A DNA stretch of 64,000 nucleotides from Streptomyces sp. NBC_00820 (GCF_036347055.1 NZ_CP108882.1:4878501-4942500), one strand, 5' to 3'; counted from the first letter of the stretch, positions 27,968 to 36,610 are shown. Notes: generated from the letters alone by a model not told the origin. Numbers and translations are program-made.

Positions 27968-28067
27968 CGCCTGGGCATCCGGCTGTCCGGCTGCGCGGAC
28001 CTGGGTGCCCGGTCGCTGTCCGGGCACAGAGAAGGGCCCCGCGGGAGTCGAGCCGCGGGGCCCTTCT
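27968..28067 (+). ncRNA. Candidate small RNA (predicted only)
   Basis: The 100 bp between the Crp-like site and the terminator holds no convincing frame but has two consecutive perfect hairpins: gtgcccgg / ccgggcac at 28005-28027 and the 15-bp terminator stem at 28030-28067. A terminator 200 bp beyond the GMC gene, which already has its own, needs a transcript to end there. Promoter and 5' end are guesses. The alternative is that the hairpin ends a minus-strand transcript from 28084-28278. Confidence 0.3.
28030..28067. terminator. Second strong terminator hairpin
   Basis: A perfect 15-bp stem (28030-28044 with 28053-28067) followed on the plus strand by TTCG. T residues favour plus-strand use. 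Confidence 0.75.
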
Positions 28068-28083
28068 TTCGTCAGCACCGGCG

Positions 28084-28278
28084 TCAGGGCGGCGCCGGTG
28101 CCTGGGAGCGGCGCCGGGGGTTGCGCCGCTTGCTCTGTGGTCCTGACCACCGGCGGGCGATGGTGCAGGGCAATGCCGTTGTCGCAATGCCGTTGTCTGC
28201 GCGGGGACTTGGGGGGCTTCTACGCAGCGTGCGCGATGCACGGGGCATCCGCAACCGTTTGGCACGGCAGTAGTGCAT
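28084..28278 (-). CDS. Possible small basic protein (doubtful)
   Basis: A 64-residue frame, Arg/Pro-rich (for example SKRRNPRRRSQAPAPP), whose ATG follows GGAAAA. Its third positions are far less G/C-biased than those of neighbouring genes (about two-thirds by my count), so it may be non-coding. In its favour, it ends 16 bp before a strong hairpin. The rest of 28279-28537 shows no gene. Confidence 0.25.
   Translation of the reverse strand: MHYCRAKRLRMPRASRTLRRSPPSPRADNGIATTALPCTIARRWSGPQSKRRNPRRRSQAPAPP
28170..28197. repeat. 14-bp perfect tandem duplication
   Basis: gcaatgccgttgtc occurs twice head to tail. It lies within the doubtful small frame; a 14-bp unit is not a multiple of three, so copy change would shift that frame. 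Confidence 0.7.
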
Positions 28279-28537
28279 TTTTGCAGTTTTCCGCCGATCG
28301 GCCCCGGGCGTCCCCGGAGCCGACCGTTTCTCTTGGATGACCGGGCTGCTGTCCCCTGCCGTCCGGTCACTTTCCTGGAGCGAGGTCCCACGGCGCACGG
28401 CACGACCCGTACGCCTCATCGCTCCAGCGAGCCACGCGTGGTTCTGTCGGGCCCGCCCCTGGATGGCACGGACACCGGGCTCAACGAAGCGGTCCGCGAG
28501 CCGGTCACGCGCCGTACGGGTGAGGGCGCGGTCGAAC

Positions 28538-28795
28538 TCAGATGCGACCCCGGCACAGCTCCAGCAGGGTCATCGAGAGCGCGGTGCCCGGCTTGCCCAG
28601 GGCGTCCCGGTAGCGGCCGAGGATCTCCATCTCGCGGGAGAGGTGCACCCGCCGCCCGCCGGAGGCGATGCGGGTCTGCTGGACGACGGCGGAGACGGCC
28701 ATCCGCTCCTGGATGAGGCCGATGATCCGGTCGTCGAGCGCGTCGATGCGCTCACGCGCGTCGGTGATGGTCTGTTCCGCGGTCAGGGTGGTCAT
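28538..28795 (-). CDS. Chorismate mutase (AroQ class)
   Basis: An 85-residue, all-helical monofunctional chorismate mutase. It converts chorismate to prephenate, the branch point to Phe and Tyr. AroQ features are visible: ARERIDALDDRIIGLIQERM with the helix-1 Arg, then VQQTRIASGGRRVHLSREMEILGRY with the second active-site Arg/Lys region. The ATG at 28795 follows GGAG. Upstream are a leader-peptide frame and a terminator hairpin, so expression is probably set by Phe/Tyr supply. It is divergent from guaA. Confidence 0.88.
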   Translation of the reverse strand: MTTLTAEQTITDARERIDALDDRIIGLIQERMAVSAVVQQTRIASGGRRVHLSREMEILGRYRDALGKPGTALSMTLLELCRGRI

Positions 28796-28856
28796 CTTCG
28801 GGGCTCCTCGAATCGAAGTGGTGAGTGCCCCGGACCGGCAGAACCCGGAAAACGAC

Positions 28857-28889
28857 AGGCGCCCCGGGCCTTGTCGGCCCGGGGCGCCT
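28857..28889 (-). terminator. Attenuator hairpin in the chorismate mutase leader
   Basis: A perfect 14-bp G/C-rich stem (28857-28870 with 28876-28889), loop gacaa on the minus strand, followed by TGTCGTTTTCC. It lies between the leader peptide stop and the chorismate mutase start, the position of a transcription attenuator. Confidence 0.75.
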
Positions 28890-28911
28890 GGAAAGTCGCT
28901 CGGCGTTGCGC

Positions 28912-28983
28912 TCAAGCAGCTCGACCATGGCAGCCGGCGGGCCGGTTGCCATAGGTAAAGAGGAAGGTCGTCTGCGTGAGCAT
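28912..28983 (-). CDS. Leader peptide with Phe and Tyr codons (attenuation control)
   Basis: A 23-codon frame too short for standard gene calling. Residues 5-11 read TTFLFTY, concentrating two Phe codons and one Tyr codon, the end products of the pathway fed by the downstream chorismate mutase. A CATACT -10 hexamer ends six bases before the ATG, so the message would be leaderless, as for other Streptomyces leader peptides. The DNA under codons 12-19 can fold (ggca-a-ccgg / ccgg-c-tgcc), a candidate pause or alternative hairpin. By analogy with pheL/trpL, slow decoding would disfavour the terminator hairpin. Inference from layout. Confidence 0.65.
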   Translation of the reverse strand: MLTQTTFLFTYGNRPAGCHGRAA

Positions 28984-28989
28984 GCGGCC

Positions 28990-28995
28990 AGTATG
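28990..28995 (-). promoter_or_regulatory. -10 element of leader peptide/chorismate mutase transcript
   Basis: CATACT on the minus strand, 6 bases from the leader ATG. No good -35 is visible at 16-18 bp spacing. Confidence 0.45.
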
Positions 28996-29063
28996 CCACG
29001 CGGGCGTGGCGGCCGCGGGCGGAGCCGGTCGGCGCGCAGACAGGTGTCCCACGCCCGCCCCGT

Positions 29064-29069
29064 TAGACT
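29064..29069 (+). promoter_or_regulatory. -10 element of guaA
   Basis: TAGACT, a good Streptomyces vegetative -10, 40 bp before the guaA start. The -35 region is weak. Confidence 0.4.
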
Positions 29070-29109
29070 CGGTAGCACAGCCCCCCGCCCAACCGCCGGA
29101 AGGCACCCC

Positions 29110-30690
29110 GTGTCATCAGCGCCTCAGCCTGCCGCCGCCCCCGACACCGTCCTGGTCGTCGACTTCGGCGCGCAGTACGCCCAGCTCATCGCCCGTCGCG
29201 TCCGCGAGGCGCGGGTCTACAGCGAGATCGTGCCCAGCACCATGCCGGTCGCGGAGATGCTCGCCAAGAACCCCGCGGCGATCATCCTCTCCGGCGGCCC
29301 CTCGTCCGTGTACGAGGAGGGCGCCCCCCGCCTCGACCGCGAGCTGTTCGAGGCCGGCGTCCCCGTGTTCGGCATGTGCTACGGCTTCCAGCTGATGGCG
29401 CAGGTCCTCGGCGGCACCGTCGACAACACCGGCTCCCGCGAGTACGGCCGCACCGACCTGCACGTCTCCAAGTCGGGCTCCACCCTCTTCGAGGGCACCC
29501 CGGACGAGCAGCACGTGTGGATGTCGCACGGCGACGCCTGCTCCGCCGCCCCCGAGGGCTTCACCGTCACCGCGTCCACGGACGTCGTCCCGGTCGCCGC
29601 CTTCGAGAACGACGAGAAGCGTCTCTACGGCGTCCAGTACCACCCCGAGGTCATGCACTCCACGCACGGCCAGCAGGTCCTGGAGCACTTCCTGTACCGC
29701 GGCGCCGGCCTCAAGCCCGACTGGACGACCGGCAACGTCATCGACGAGCAGGTCACCGCGATCCGCGAGCAGGTCGGCGACAAGCGCGCCATCTGCGGCC
29801 TGTCCGGCGGCGTGGACTCCGCCGTCGCCGCCGCCCTCGTCGCGCGCGCCATCGGCGACCAGCTGACCTGCGTGTACGTCGACCACGGTCTGATGCGCAA
29901 GGGCGAGACCGAGCAGGTCGAGAAGGACTTCGTCGCCGCGACCGGCGTCAAGCTGGTCGTCGTCGACGCCGAGGAGCGCTTCCTCAACGCGCTCGCCGGG
30001 GTCTCGGACCCCGAGGAGAAGCGGAAGATCATCGGGCGCGAGTTCATCCGCGTCTTCGAGCAGGCCCAGGCCGAGATCATCGCCGACGCGGGCCCGGCCG
30101 TGGAGTTCCTGGTCCAGGGCACCCTGTACCCGGACGTGGTCGAGTCCGGCGGCGGCACCGGCACCGCCAACATCAAGTCGCACCACAACGTCGGCGGCCT
30201 GCCCGAGGACCTCGAGTTCCAGCTGATCGAGCCGCTGCGCAAGCTGTTCAAGGACGAGGTCCGCATGGTCGGCCAGGAGCTGGGCCTGCCGGAGGAGATC
30301 GTCCAGCGCCAGCCCTTCCCCGGCCCCGGCCTCGGCATCCGCATCGTCGGCGAGGTCACCAAGGAGCGCCTGGACCTGCTCCGCGACGCCGACGCCATCG
30401 CCCGCGAGGAGCTGACCGCGGCCGGCCTGGACCGCGAGATCTGGCAGTGCCCGGTGGTCCTGCTGGCGGACGTCCGCTCCGTCGGCGTCCAGGGCGACGG
30501 CCGCACCTACGGCCACCCGATCGTCCTGCGCCCGGTCTCCTCCGAGGACGCCATGACGGCCGACTGGTCGCGGCTGCCGTACGACGTCCTCGCCCGCATC
30601 TCCACCCGGATCACCAACGAGGTTCGCGACGTCAACCGCGTGGTCGTCGACGTGACCTCGAAGCCCCCGGGCACCATCGAGTGGGAGTAG
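29110..30690 (+). CDS. guaA: GMP synthase (glutamine-hydrolysing)
   Basis: A 526-residue two-domain enzyme of normal length. It converts XMP, ATP and glutamine to GMP. The class I amidotransferase domain (about 15-210) has the nucleophile in GMCYGFQ and the His/Glu pair in GVQYHPEV. The ATP pyrophosphatase domain carries the PP-loop [11 protein letters not shown], and the C-terminal dimerisation domain ends [12 protein letters not shown] 29110 follows GGAAGG and agrees with family length; longer upstream frames are not conserved. It completes the pathway started by guaB at 6990. Confidence 0.97.
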   Translation: MSSAPQPAAAPDTVLVVDFGAQYAQLIARRVREARVYSEIVPSTMPVAEMLAKNPAAIILSGGPSSVYEEGAPRLDRELFEAGVPVFGMCYGFQLMAQVLGGTVDNTGSREYGRTDLHVSKSGSTLFEGTPDEQHVWMSHGDACSAAPEGFTVTASTDVVPVAAFENDEKRLYGVQYHPEVMHSTHGQQVLEHFLYRGAGLKPDWTTGNVIDEQVTAIREQVGDKRAICGLSGGVDSAVAAALVARAIGDQLTCVYVDHGLMRKGETEQVEKDFVAATGVKLVVVDAEERFLNALAGVSDPEEKRKIIGREFIRVFEQAQAEIIADAGPAVEFLVQGTLYPDVVESGGGTGTANIKSHHNVGGLPEDLEFQLIEPLRKLFKDEVRMVGQELGLPEEIVQRQPFPGPGLGIRIVGEVTKERLDLLRDADAIAREELTAAGLDREIWQCPVVLLADVRSVGVQGDGRTYGHPIVLRPVSSEDAMTADWSRLPYDVLARISTRITNEVRDVNRVVVDVTSKPPGTIEWE

Positions 30691-30708
30691 TCCCGCTCGC
30701 TTTGAAGG

Positions 30709-31176
30709 TCACGTCCGCCTGAGAGTCCGCACCGGCTCTCCGGGCTTCCAGACCTGGACGACCAGATACTTCTCGTCCTCGACGTAGGTCCGCACGACCT
30801 CCGTCAGCTCGGTGCGGAAGAGGTGGAACGGCTGCGGCGGTTCCACCTCTTTCACGTACCCGGCCTTGGGACCGCCGTCGCCGACCTCGTACGCGCGCCC
30901 GCCGATCCGCACGTCCCCGCCGCCCGCCCCGGTTCCCTCGCCCGGGTTCGCCTGGAGCGTGAAGCGCGGGTCGCGCAGCAGATCCCGGGCCTTGAGGGAG
31001 TCCGGCATCATGCCGAGCCACAGCTCGCCCCCGGTGAAGCGGACCTCCAGGCCGGAGGTCCGCGGGGAACCGTCCTTGCGGAGGGTGGCGAGGACGTGGT
31101 GCCGGAAGGCGTCGAAGCGCTCCTCGACGGTCCTGGCGAGGCCCGGTTCGGCGAGGGTGAAGGCTGCCCAGTTCAT
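30709..31176 (-). CDS. PPOX-class flavin-binding family protein
   Basis: 155 residues with the pyridoxamine-5'-phosphate-oxidase-like split barrel: FRHHVLATLRKDGSPRTSGLEVRF, then LWLGMMPDSLKARDLLRDPRFTLQ. Such proteins bind FMN, F420 or haem; the cofactor cannot be assigned. The start is set at ATG 31176 (MNWAAFTL), since the upstream frame extension is Gly/Pro-rich and unconserved. It converges on guaA, with 18 bp between stops, and is divergent from the aldolase gene. Confidence 0.82.
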   Translation of the reverse strand: MNWAAFTLAEPGLARTVEERFDAFRHHVLATLRKDGSPRTSGLEVRFTGGELWLGMMPDSLKARDLLRDPRFTLQANPGEGTGAGGGDVRIGGRAYEVGDGGPKAGYVKEVEPPQPFHLFRTELTEVVRTYVEDEKYLVVQVWKPGEPVRTLRRT

Positions 31177-31330
31177 GCGCGCCAGTCTCACCGGTAAACC
31201 CGACACCTTCTGTCGTGTATCCGCCGCACATGCCATCTTCACGGAACATGCCTGCCCTTCAGGGCCGCCCGGCGGTACCTTCGCGCCCGTACGTCCCGTA
31301 CGTCCGCCCCCACGCTGGAGGACCTGCCCT

Positions 31331-32134
31331 ATGCACGGGCCCACCCCGCCCCTGCCGCTGCCCACCGATCAGCTGCGGTTCGCGATGCCGCCGATGCACG
31401 CCACGGTCGAGGACGAGCGGCGGCACCGCAAGGAAAGGCTCGCCGGCGCTCTGCGGATCTTCGGCCGCGCCGGACTGGAGGACGGTGTGTCGGGGCACAT
31501 CACCGCGCGCGACCCGGAATTCACCGACTGCTTCTGGGTCAACCCCTTCGGGCTGCCCTTCAGGCAGGCCACCGTCGGCGATCTCGTCCTCGTGAACCGG
31601 GACGGACAGGTGGTCGAGGGCGGCTACCACGTCAACCAGGCCGCGTTCACCGTGCACGCCCAGGTCCACGCGGCCCGCCCGGACGTCGTCGCCGTGGCGC
31701 ACTGCCACTCCGTGCACGGCCGCGCCCTCGCCGCGCTCGGCGACCTCATCGACCCCATCACCCAGGAGAGCTGCGCCTTCTACGAGGACATCGCCCTGTA
31801 CGACGCCTACAGCGGCGTCGCCGTCGACGCGGAGGAAGGCCGCCGCATCGCCGCCACGCTCGGCTCGCGCAAGGCGCTGGTGCTGCGCAACCACGGGCTG
31901 CTCACCGTCGGGGACTCGGTGGACGCGGCGGCCTGGTGGTTCCTGTCGCTGGAGCGGTCGTGCCAGGTGCAGCTGATGGCCAAGGCGGCCGGGCGGCCGG
32001 TCCTCATCGACCACAAGCTGGCCGCCGCCACCCGCGAGCAGCTCGGCGGCGACCTGGTGGCGTGGATCAACTACCAGCCGCTGTGGCAGGACATCAGCCG
32101 CAGCGAACCGGACCTGCTCAGTCGAACCCCCTGA
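31331..32134 (+). CDS. Class II aldolase/adducin family protein
   Basis: 267 residues. The family core is clear: GLEDGVSGHITARDPE, the zinc-ligand segment VAHCHSVHGRALAAL, and the later ligand in VLRNHGLLTVG. These proteins are zinc-dependent sugar-phosphate aldolases or, when of this larger YqhD-side type, oxidoreductase-like proteins of unknown substrate; the substrate cannot be given. The ATG lies nine bases after GGAGG. Its 3' end overlaps the convergent DUF4429 gene by 17 bp. Confidence 0.88.
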   Translation: MHGPTPPLPLPTDQLRFAMPPMHATVEDERRHRKERLAGALRIFGRAGLEDGVSGHITARDPEFTDCFWVNPFGLPFRQATVGDLVLVNRDGQVVEGGYHVNQAAFTVHAQVHAARPDVVAVAHCHSVHGRALAALGDLIDPITQESCAFYEDIALYDAYSGVAVDAEEGRRIAATLGSRKALVLRNHGLLTVGDSVDAAAWWFLSLERSCQVQLMAKAAGRPVLIDHKLAAATREQLGGDLVAWINYQPLWQDISRSEPDLLSRTP

Positions 32135-33095
32135 GCACCGAGGCCTTGGTCCGCGCGAACTCCTCGTCGGTGAGCACCCCGTCCCGGTGCAGCTCGCCCA
32201 GCTCCCGCAGCCGGCGCAGCAGTACGTCATGGTGGCCGGCCTGCGCCGGTACGACGACGCCGGGCCGGTCCCGGCCGTCCCACGCCTCCTGGGCGTCCCG
32301 TGTCTCCCGCGCCTCTGGTGCGTCCCGTGTCTCCTGGGCGTCCCGTGCCTCCCGACAGCCATGGCCGTCCCGGGTGGGGGCCGCGCGGGCGGACGGGTGC
32401 GGCAGCCGGGCGGTGACGGCGGTCGCGACCAACGCGGTCAGCAGGTCGCGACGGGCGCTGCCCCACAGGTCCAGCGCGTGGACGTCACGCGCGGGCGGCA
32501 GACGGGAGAACAGCGTCTCGCGGGTGACGAACCGCAGGAACCCGCTCTCGGAGCCGGAGTTGGGCAGCCACTCGACCTGCACCAGGTCGGCCAGGCCGAT
32601 CACCTGCGGGCCGCTCGCGCGCTTGATCCGGTTGGAGGTGTCGGCCCAGTCCACCCGCACCTCGGTGCCGTCGAAGGAGACGGTGCCGTCGGAGGACCGC
32701 ACCGAGACCGGTACCGGCGGCCCGGCCAGCAGATAGGACCGCGTCGGTCCTTCGGGCACCTGTTCCAGCAGCAGTGCCCGCCGGATCTCCTCGGCTACGT
32801 ACTCGGCCACCCCCGTGCGGTCCGCGTCCACGGTCAGCCGGTAGGGGTCGGCCTCGTCCGGCAGCCGGCCGCCGGTGGCCCGCAGCAGCGGGTCGGCGCC
32901 CTCGCGCAGCAGCATCCGCAGCCGGCCGCCCCTGCGTTCGGGCTCGTGGACTACGCCCGCGACGGCTTCCAGCGGTACGACGATCTCGCCGTACGTCTGC
33001 CGGAACAGCGGCACGGAACGGTGCAGTCCGGGGGTGATCCTGACCGCGCTGCCGTCGAACTCCCAGGTCCCGTCCCGCTGGATGATCTCGGCCAT
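32118..33095 (-). CDS. DUF4429 and SHOCT domain protein
   Basis: 325 residues. Two copies of a DUF4429-like beta domain occupy about 1-110 and 130-220 (GTWEFDGSAVRITPG and GTVSFDGTEVRVDW mark the two starts). A charged linker with repeats of the type EARDAQETRDAPEARETRDA follows, then a C-terminal SHOCT helix (LLRRLRELGELHRDGVLTDEEFARTKA). SHOCT tails mediate oligomerisation. No enzyme activity is suggested. The linker DNA contains repeated gcgtcccgtgtctcc blocks around 32293-32350. Confidence 0.85.
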   Translation of the reverse strand: MAEIIQRDGTWEFDGSAVRITPGLHRSVPLFRQTYGEIVVPLEAVAGVVHEPERRGGRLRMLLREGADPLLRATGGRLPDEADPYRLTVDADRTGVAEYVAEEIRRALLLEQVPEGPTRSYLLAGPPVPVSVRSSDGTVSFDGTEVRVDWADTSNRIKRASGPQVIGLADLVQVEWLPNSGSESGFLRFVTRETLFSRLPPARDVHALDLWGSARRDLLTALVATAVTARLPHPSARAAPTRDGHGCREARDAQETRDAPEARETRDAQEAWDGRDRPGVVVPAQAGHHDVLLRRLRELGELHRDGVLTDEEFARTKASVLRGFD

Positions 33096-33236
33096 ACGGC
33101 GATTCTCGCAGCCGGGTCAACGCGCGGGCCCCGGCTTCACCCGCCACGACCCGGACCGGCGGATACCGGCCGCCCGGCGTAGGGCACAATTCGTCGTCAG
33201 TGCTGGGGAGTTGCAGGGCCGATCCGCGTACCGCGG

Positions 33237-34568
33237 ATGACTTCGGCCGTGTCACGGGTCGAAGGAAGGCGGGCATCGGTCGTGGCGGTGCAGGAGGCAA
33301 GACAGGGCACGGCGGCGGATGCCGGGACCGCCCACGGGGGCGGCTGTGTGTGCGGGGACTGCCCGCGCGGGGCACGTGAGGGGCACCGGCGGGCCGTCGC
33401 CGCGTTCCTGCGCCGGCGCGACGAGTTCGCGGCCGGTGAGGGGCTGCCCGCGGCCGTGGCGCACTCGGCGTCGGCGTCCCGGCAGTGGGTCTCCGCCGAG
33501 CTGGCGCAGCGGGCGGGGGAGGTCGCCGAGCGCGGCCGCACCGAGGGTGAGGCCTGGCTCGCCGGGCTGTGGCTGCGCACGGTGTGTGCCGTCTGGGGCG
33601 CGGTCGTCGTCCTGCTGCTCGCCGAGGCGCTCACCGCGGTCGGCGCGGGCTGGAGCAGCGCCCGCACCGCCGCACTGCTCGCCGCGCTCGTCGTCGCGGG
33701 CGCGGTTACGGCGGCCGCCCGGTTCCACCGTGCGCGCGGCGGAGCGCTGGCCCCGGTGATCGGCGACGACAACCGGATGACCACCTCCCGCACGGTCGCC
33801 GCCTGCTGGGTCCTGTTCGTCGTCTACGCGATCCTGCTGCTGGCCGGCCGACTGGCCGCCGCCTCCGACCACGCCGAGCGCGACGCCCTGATCTCCGGCC
33901 TCGACCTCGCGCGCGGAGCGGGCGTGGTGACCGTCGTCGCCGTGGTCTGCGGCATCGCCGTCGTGGTCCGCCGGGTGGTCGGGCTGCGGATCGCCGGGCA
34001 GCGGCTGCAGAAGGTGCCGGCCCACCGGCCGCACGCCGCCGACCTGCTGACGGACGACTCCGGCCGCGGCTCCTTCGCCGACATCCAGTACGTCGTCATC
34101 AGCGCCGTCGCCCTGGTGTTCGCCGCCGTACGGCTGGCCCGCCGCCCCGACCAACTGCCCGACCTGCCCTGGGGCCTGGCGGTCGTGGTGCTGATCTCGG
34201 CCGCGACCTACCTGGCCGGCAAGTACGCCGAGGGCGGCCGTCCGGTGATCCTCTCCGTGGTCCGCGCCCGCGAACCCGGCGACCTGGACGGCCCCATCCG
34301 CACCGGCGACGACATCGAGATCCGCGGCACCGGCTTCGTCCCGCCCGGCGCGCAGAGCGCCGACCAGCTTGCCCGCATGGTCGTCCGCATCGGCGCGGTC
34401 GACGTCCACGTCCCGCTGGTCCCCGTCACCGGCGGCTTCCGCAATCCCACCGACACCGTCCTGACCGTCCCCGTACCGGCCGAGGTGGAGCCGGGCCCGG
34501 TGGAGGTACAGGTGGTGACCGCGGCCGGCGTGCCCACCAACCGGTACCCGGTCGAGGTCGCGGACTGA
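33237..34568 (+). CDS. Multi-pass membrane protein of unknown function
   Basis: 443 residues. A Cys-containing N-terminal stretch (GGCVCGDCPRG) precedes a cytosolic helical part. At least five hydrophobic helices follow between residues about 110 and 325 (for example AVWGAVVVLLLAEAL, AACWVLFVVYAILLLAG, VVTVVAVVCGIAVVV). The C-terminal about 100 residues look beta-rich and IPT/TIG-like (GDDIEIRGTGFVPPG). The start is uncertain: ATG 33237 is the longest, GTGs at 33250 and 33282 are alternatives. Its stop is 34 bp before the IS630 element. No family recognised. Confidence 0.72.
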   Translation: MTSAVSRVEGRRASVVAVQEARQGTAADAGTAHGGGCVCGDCPRGAREGHRRAVAAFLRRRDEFAAGEGLPAAVAHSASASRQWVSAELAQRAGEVAERGRTEGEAWLAGLWLRTVCAVWGAVVVLLLAEALTAVGAGWSSARTAALLAALVVAGAVTAAARFHRARGGALAPVIGDDNRMTTSRTVAACWVLFVVYAILLLAGRLAAASDHAERDALISGLDLARGAGVVTVVAVVCGIAVVVRRVVGLRIAGQRLQKVPAHRPHAADLLTDDSGRGSFADIQYVVISAVALVFAAVRLARRPDQLPDLPWGLAVVVLISAATYLAGKYAEGGRPVILSVVRAREPGDLDGPIRTGDDIEIRGTGFVPPGAQSADQLARMVVRIGAVDVHVPLVPVTGGFRNPTDTVLTVPVPAEVEPGPVEVQVVTAAGVPTNRYPVEVAD

Positions 34569-34602
34569 GAGACGGCCGGCCTCAGGATCCCGTCGCGCCC
34601 TA

Positions 34603-34631
34603 GTGCTGCCCCGCAGAAGTTCGTAGAGGGG
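34603..34631 (+). repeat. Left inverted repeat of the IS630-type element
   Basis: Begins gtgctgccccgcagaag immediately after TA. It differs from the right repeat at positions 9 and 23 only. Confidence 0.88.
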
Positions 34632-34637
34632 TGCCGA

Positions 34638-35720
34638 TCACGCTGTCTTGAGTGGGGTGCCGTCATAGGTCCAGCGGTACGGCTTCGCGGTCTTGTTGTG
34701 CTGGATGACGTAGGCGTCCAGCTTGTCGATGAGGTGGTCTCGGCTGCGGAAGTCGCCGTTGCGCAGGACCCGACGTGTCAGGGAGGAGAAGAACAGCTCG
34801 ATCTGGTTCAGCCAGGAAGCGTGCGGGGGTGTCCAGTGGACGTGCCAGCGCGGGTGGGCGGCCAGCCATGTCTTTGTGTGCTTTGCCGTGTGCGAGGAGC
34901 CGTTGTCGAGGACGATGTGGATGTCTTTGGCGGGGTCGATGACCGTATCGACCTGTTCGAGGAAGGCGGTGAAGGTGGCCGCGTTGTTGCGCGTGATGGT
35001 CTCGGTGAGGACTTCACCGCTTCGTACATCCAGTGCTGCAACGAGGGAGGCGGTGCCGTGTCGGCGGTATTCGAACTCCTGCCGGGCCATTCGTCCGGGC
35101 CGGGGCGCCTGCCCAGGGTGGCGTCGGGATCGTGCGGCGATTGCGGTCTTCTCGTCGATGGAAAGCACCACCGCGCCCTCGGGTGGGTTGAGGTACAGGT
35201 TGCAGACGTCGGTGGCCCGTTGCCAGAAGTCCGGAGTGTCCCGGCGGGTGAGCCAGCCCCGCACCCGGTGCGGTTTCAGATCCAGGTCCGCCAGGATGCG
35301 GCCGACCTGGGACGGTGAGATCTCGGCGAAGGCCGTGCCCGCGACCTGCGCGGCGATCCTGCGATGCGACCAGGTTGACTCCGGGTACGGGGGCGCGCTG
35401 GTGGCGGCGGCCACGACGGCGACGCGCACCTGTGGTCCGTAGAGGCGGGGCCGGCCGGAGCGTTGCGCGTCGGCCAGAGCGGCTACGCCGTCGGCGGCGA
35501 ACCGGCCCCGCCACTTGCGCACCGTGTTGACGCTGATCTTCAGCTCGCGTGCGATCGCGGCGTTGGTCAGCCCGTCGGCCGCTGCGAGAACGATCTTCGC
35601 CCGCAGTACCTGCCTCACCTGTGCGGTCACGGAGGTTGCCAGCCGCCGCAGGCGCGTACGCCCTGGCGCGGCGAGGTTCACCACAACCGCCGTTGAAATC
35701 GACGTAGTTGGATGAGGCAT
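34638..35720 (-). CDS. IS630-family DDE transposase
   Basis: 360 residues, full length for the family. The N-terminal HTH (GLTNAAIARELKISVNTVRKW) is followed by a second winged HTH region and the DDE catalytic core: Asp in VVLSIDEKTA, Asp in HIVLDNGSSHTAK and Glu in SWLNQIELFFSSLT. ATG 35720 (MPHPTTS) is the start; the stop lies 7 bp inside the left repeat. The intact frame and near-identical ends suggest a recently active element. The reading frame is less G/C-biased than its chromosomal neighbours. Confidence 0.95.
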   Translation of the reverse strand: MPHPTTSISTAVVVNLAAPGRTRLRRLATSVTAQVRQVLRAKIVLAAADGLTNAAIARELKISVNTVRKWRGRFAADGVAALADAQRSGRPRLYGPQVRVAVVAAATSAPPYPESTWSHRRIAAQVAGTAFAEISPSQVGRILADLDLKPHRVRGWLTRRDTPDFWQRATDVCNLYLNPPEGAVVLSIDEKTAIAARSRRHPGQAPRPGRMARQEFEYRRHGTASLVAALDVRSGEVLTETITRNNAATFTAFLEQVDTVIDPAKDIHIVLDNGSSHTAKHTKTWLAAHPRWHVHWTPPHASWLNQIELFFSSLTRRVLRNGDFRSRDHLIDKLDAYVIQHNKTAKPYRWTYDGTPLKTA

Positions 35721-35757
35721 GGCCGTTTCCTGGCGGCGCGGGCTGGTGGCTGGGGGG

Positions 35758-36570
35758 CTATGCGAGGGCTGTTGCGAGCACAGAGTGGGGTGCGCGGCCC
35801 AACAGTTGACGCAGGTCACCGCCGGTGCGGGACATGAACCCGGCCGCGATGGCGGAGTAGGTACCCACCAGCATCGGCACCTGGAAGGGCTCGGCGCCGG
35901 AAGCGGCAATACGGGTGCGGGCCTGGGTAAGAGTCTCCGGCTCGTAGGTCACGTGCGGGCCGTGCGCGCGGGCCAGCTCGCCGCCGCCGATGGCCTGCTC
36001 GCCGACGAGTTCGTAGATGCGCCCCGCATGAGCGGGTGCGTCCACCGTCACACGTGCCGCGGCGTCGGCCAGGTCCGCTCGGGCCACGGCGGCCAGTTGG
36101 CCCTCTCCGAGCGGGGCTGTGATCCGCCCGTCGGCCGACGGGGCCGCGAGCCAGCCCAGCAACTCTGCATACAGGCCATTGCGCAGGATCGTCCAGTCCA
36201 TGCCGCTCTCCTGCAGGCGACGCTCGGTCCAGCGGTGCGGCAGGGCGTAGGGGAGGTGATCGCCGTCGGCGGTCAGGCTCGTATAGACGACATGCCTCAC
36301 GCCGGCCTTCTCTGCGGCGGCGATGGCGGCGCCGTGCCGGGCTATGACGGTGTCGTCCTCGCCGTAGCCCGCGGAGATCAGCAACAGCACATCCACACCT
36401 TCGAAGCCTCCGGCAAGGGTGCCGGGCTCGTCGAAGTCGATGCGGCGGACCGGCAGCGGGGCCTTGAGCTGCTGAGGGTCGCGCGTTCCAAGGACGGTGT
36501 CGTCGCGGTCGGCCAGCCGTTCGGAGATCAGTGTGCCCAGGGCGCCGGTGGCGCCAGTAATCAGGATCAT
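35758..36570 (-). CDS. NAD(P)H-binding quinone-reductase-like protein (QorB/YtfG type)
   Basis: 270 residues of the NmrA/atypical SDR family. The N-terminal motif ITGATGALGTLIS binds NAD(P)H. DVLLLISAGYGEDD, the substrate-side VVYTSLTADGD and the ILRNGLYAE motif match the QorB (YtfG) NAD(P)H:quinone oxidoreductase type. Such enzymes reduce quinones and related electrophiles. It ends 38 bp before the transposase start on the same strand and is divergent from the HxlR gene, the same pairing as E. coli qorB/ytfH and the corynebacterial qor2/qorR pair. Confidence 0.88.
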   Translation of the reverse strand: MILITGATGALGTLISERLADRDDTVLGTRDPQQLKAPLPVRRIDFDEPGTLAGGFEGVDVLLLISAGYGEDDTVIARHGAAIAAAEKAGVRHVVYTSLTADGDHLPYALPHRWTERRLQESGMDWTILRNGLYAELLGWLAAPSADGRITAPLGEGQLAAVARADLADAAARVTVDAPAHAGRIYELVGEQAIGGGELARAHGPHVTYEPETLTQARTRIAASGAEPFQVPMLVGTYSAIAAGFMSRTGGDLRQLLGRAPHSVLATALA

Positions 36571-36593
36571 CAGGGTCTTCCCGTTCCGGTAGG

Positions 36594-36610
36594 TTCTCTT
36601 CGGTAACCGG
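36594..36610. promoter_or_regulatory. Candidate operator between the cargo genes
   Basis: The 85-bp divergent region holds CGGTAACCG at 36601-36609, a short palindrome, near a second GGT-rich half-site (ccggtagg at 36596). HxlR operators are short inverted repeats in this position. Weak evidence. Confidence 0.25.

Noticed and set aside
28084..28278. Small basic frame as a firm gene
   Set aside because: Third-position bias is weak compared with neighbours and there is an internal 14-bp tandem duplication; kept only as a low-confidence entry.
35721..35757. Separate right end of a plain IS630 element next to the transposase start
   Set aside because: No sequence like the 29-bp terminal repeat occurs here; the only partner of the left end is at 37121-37149.
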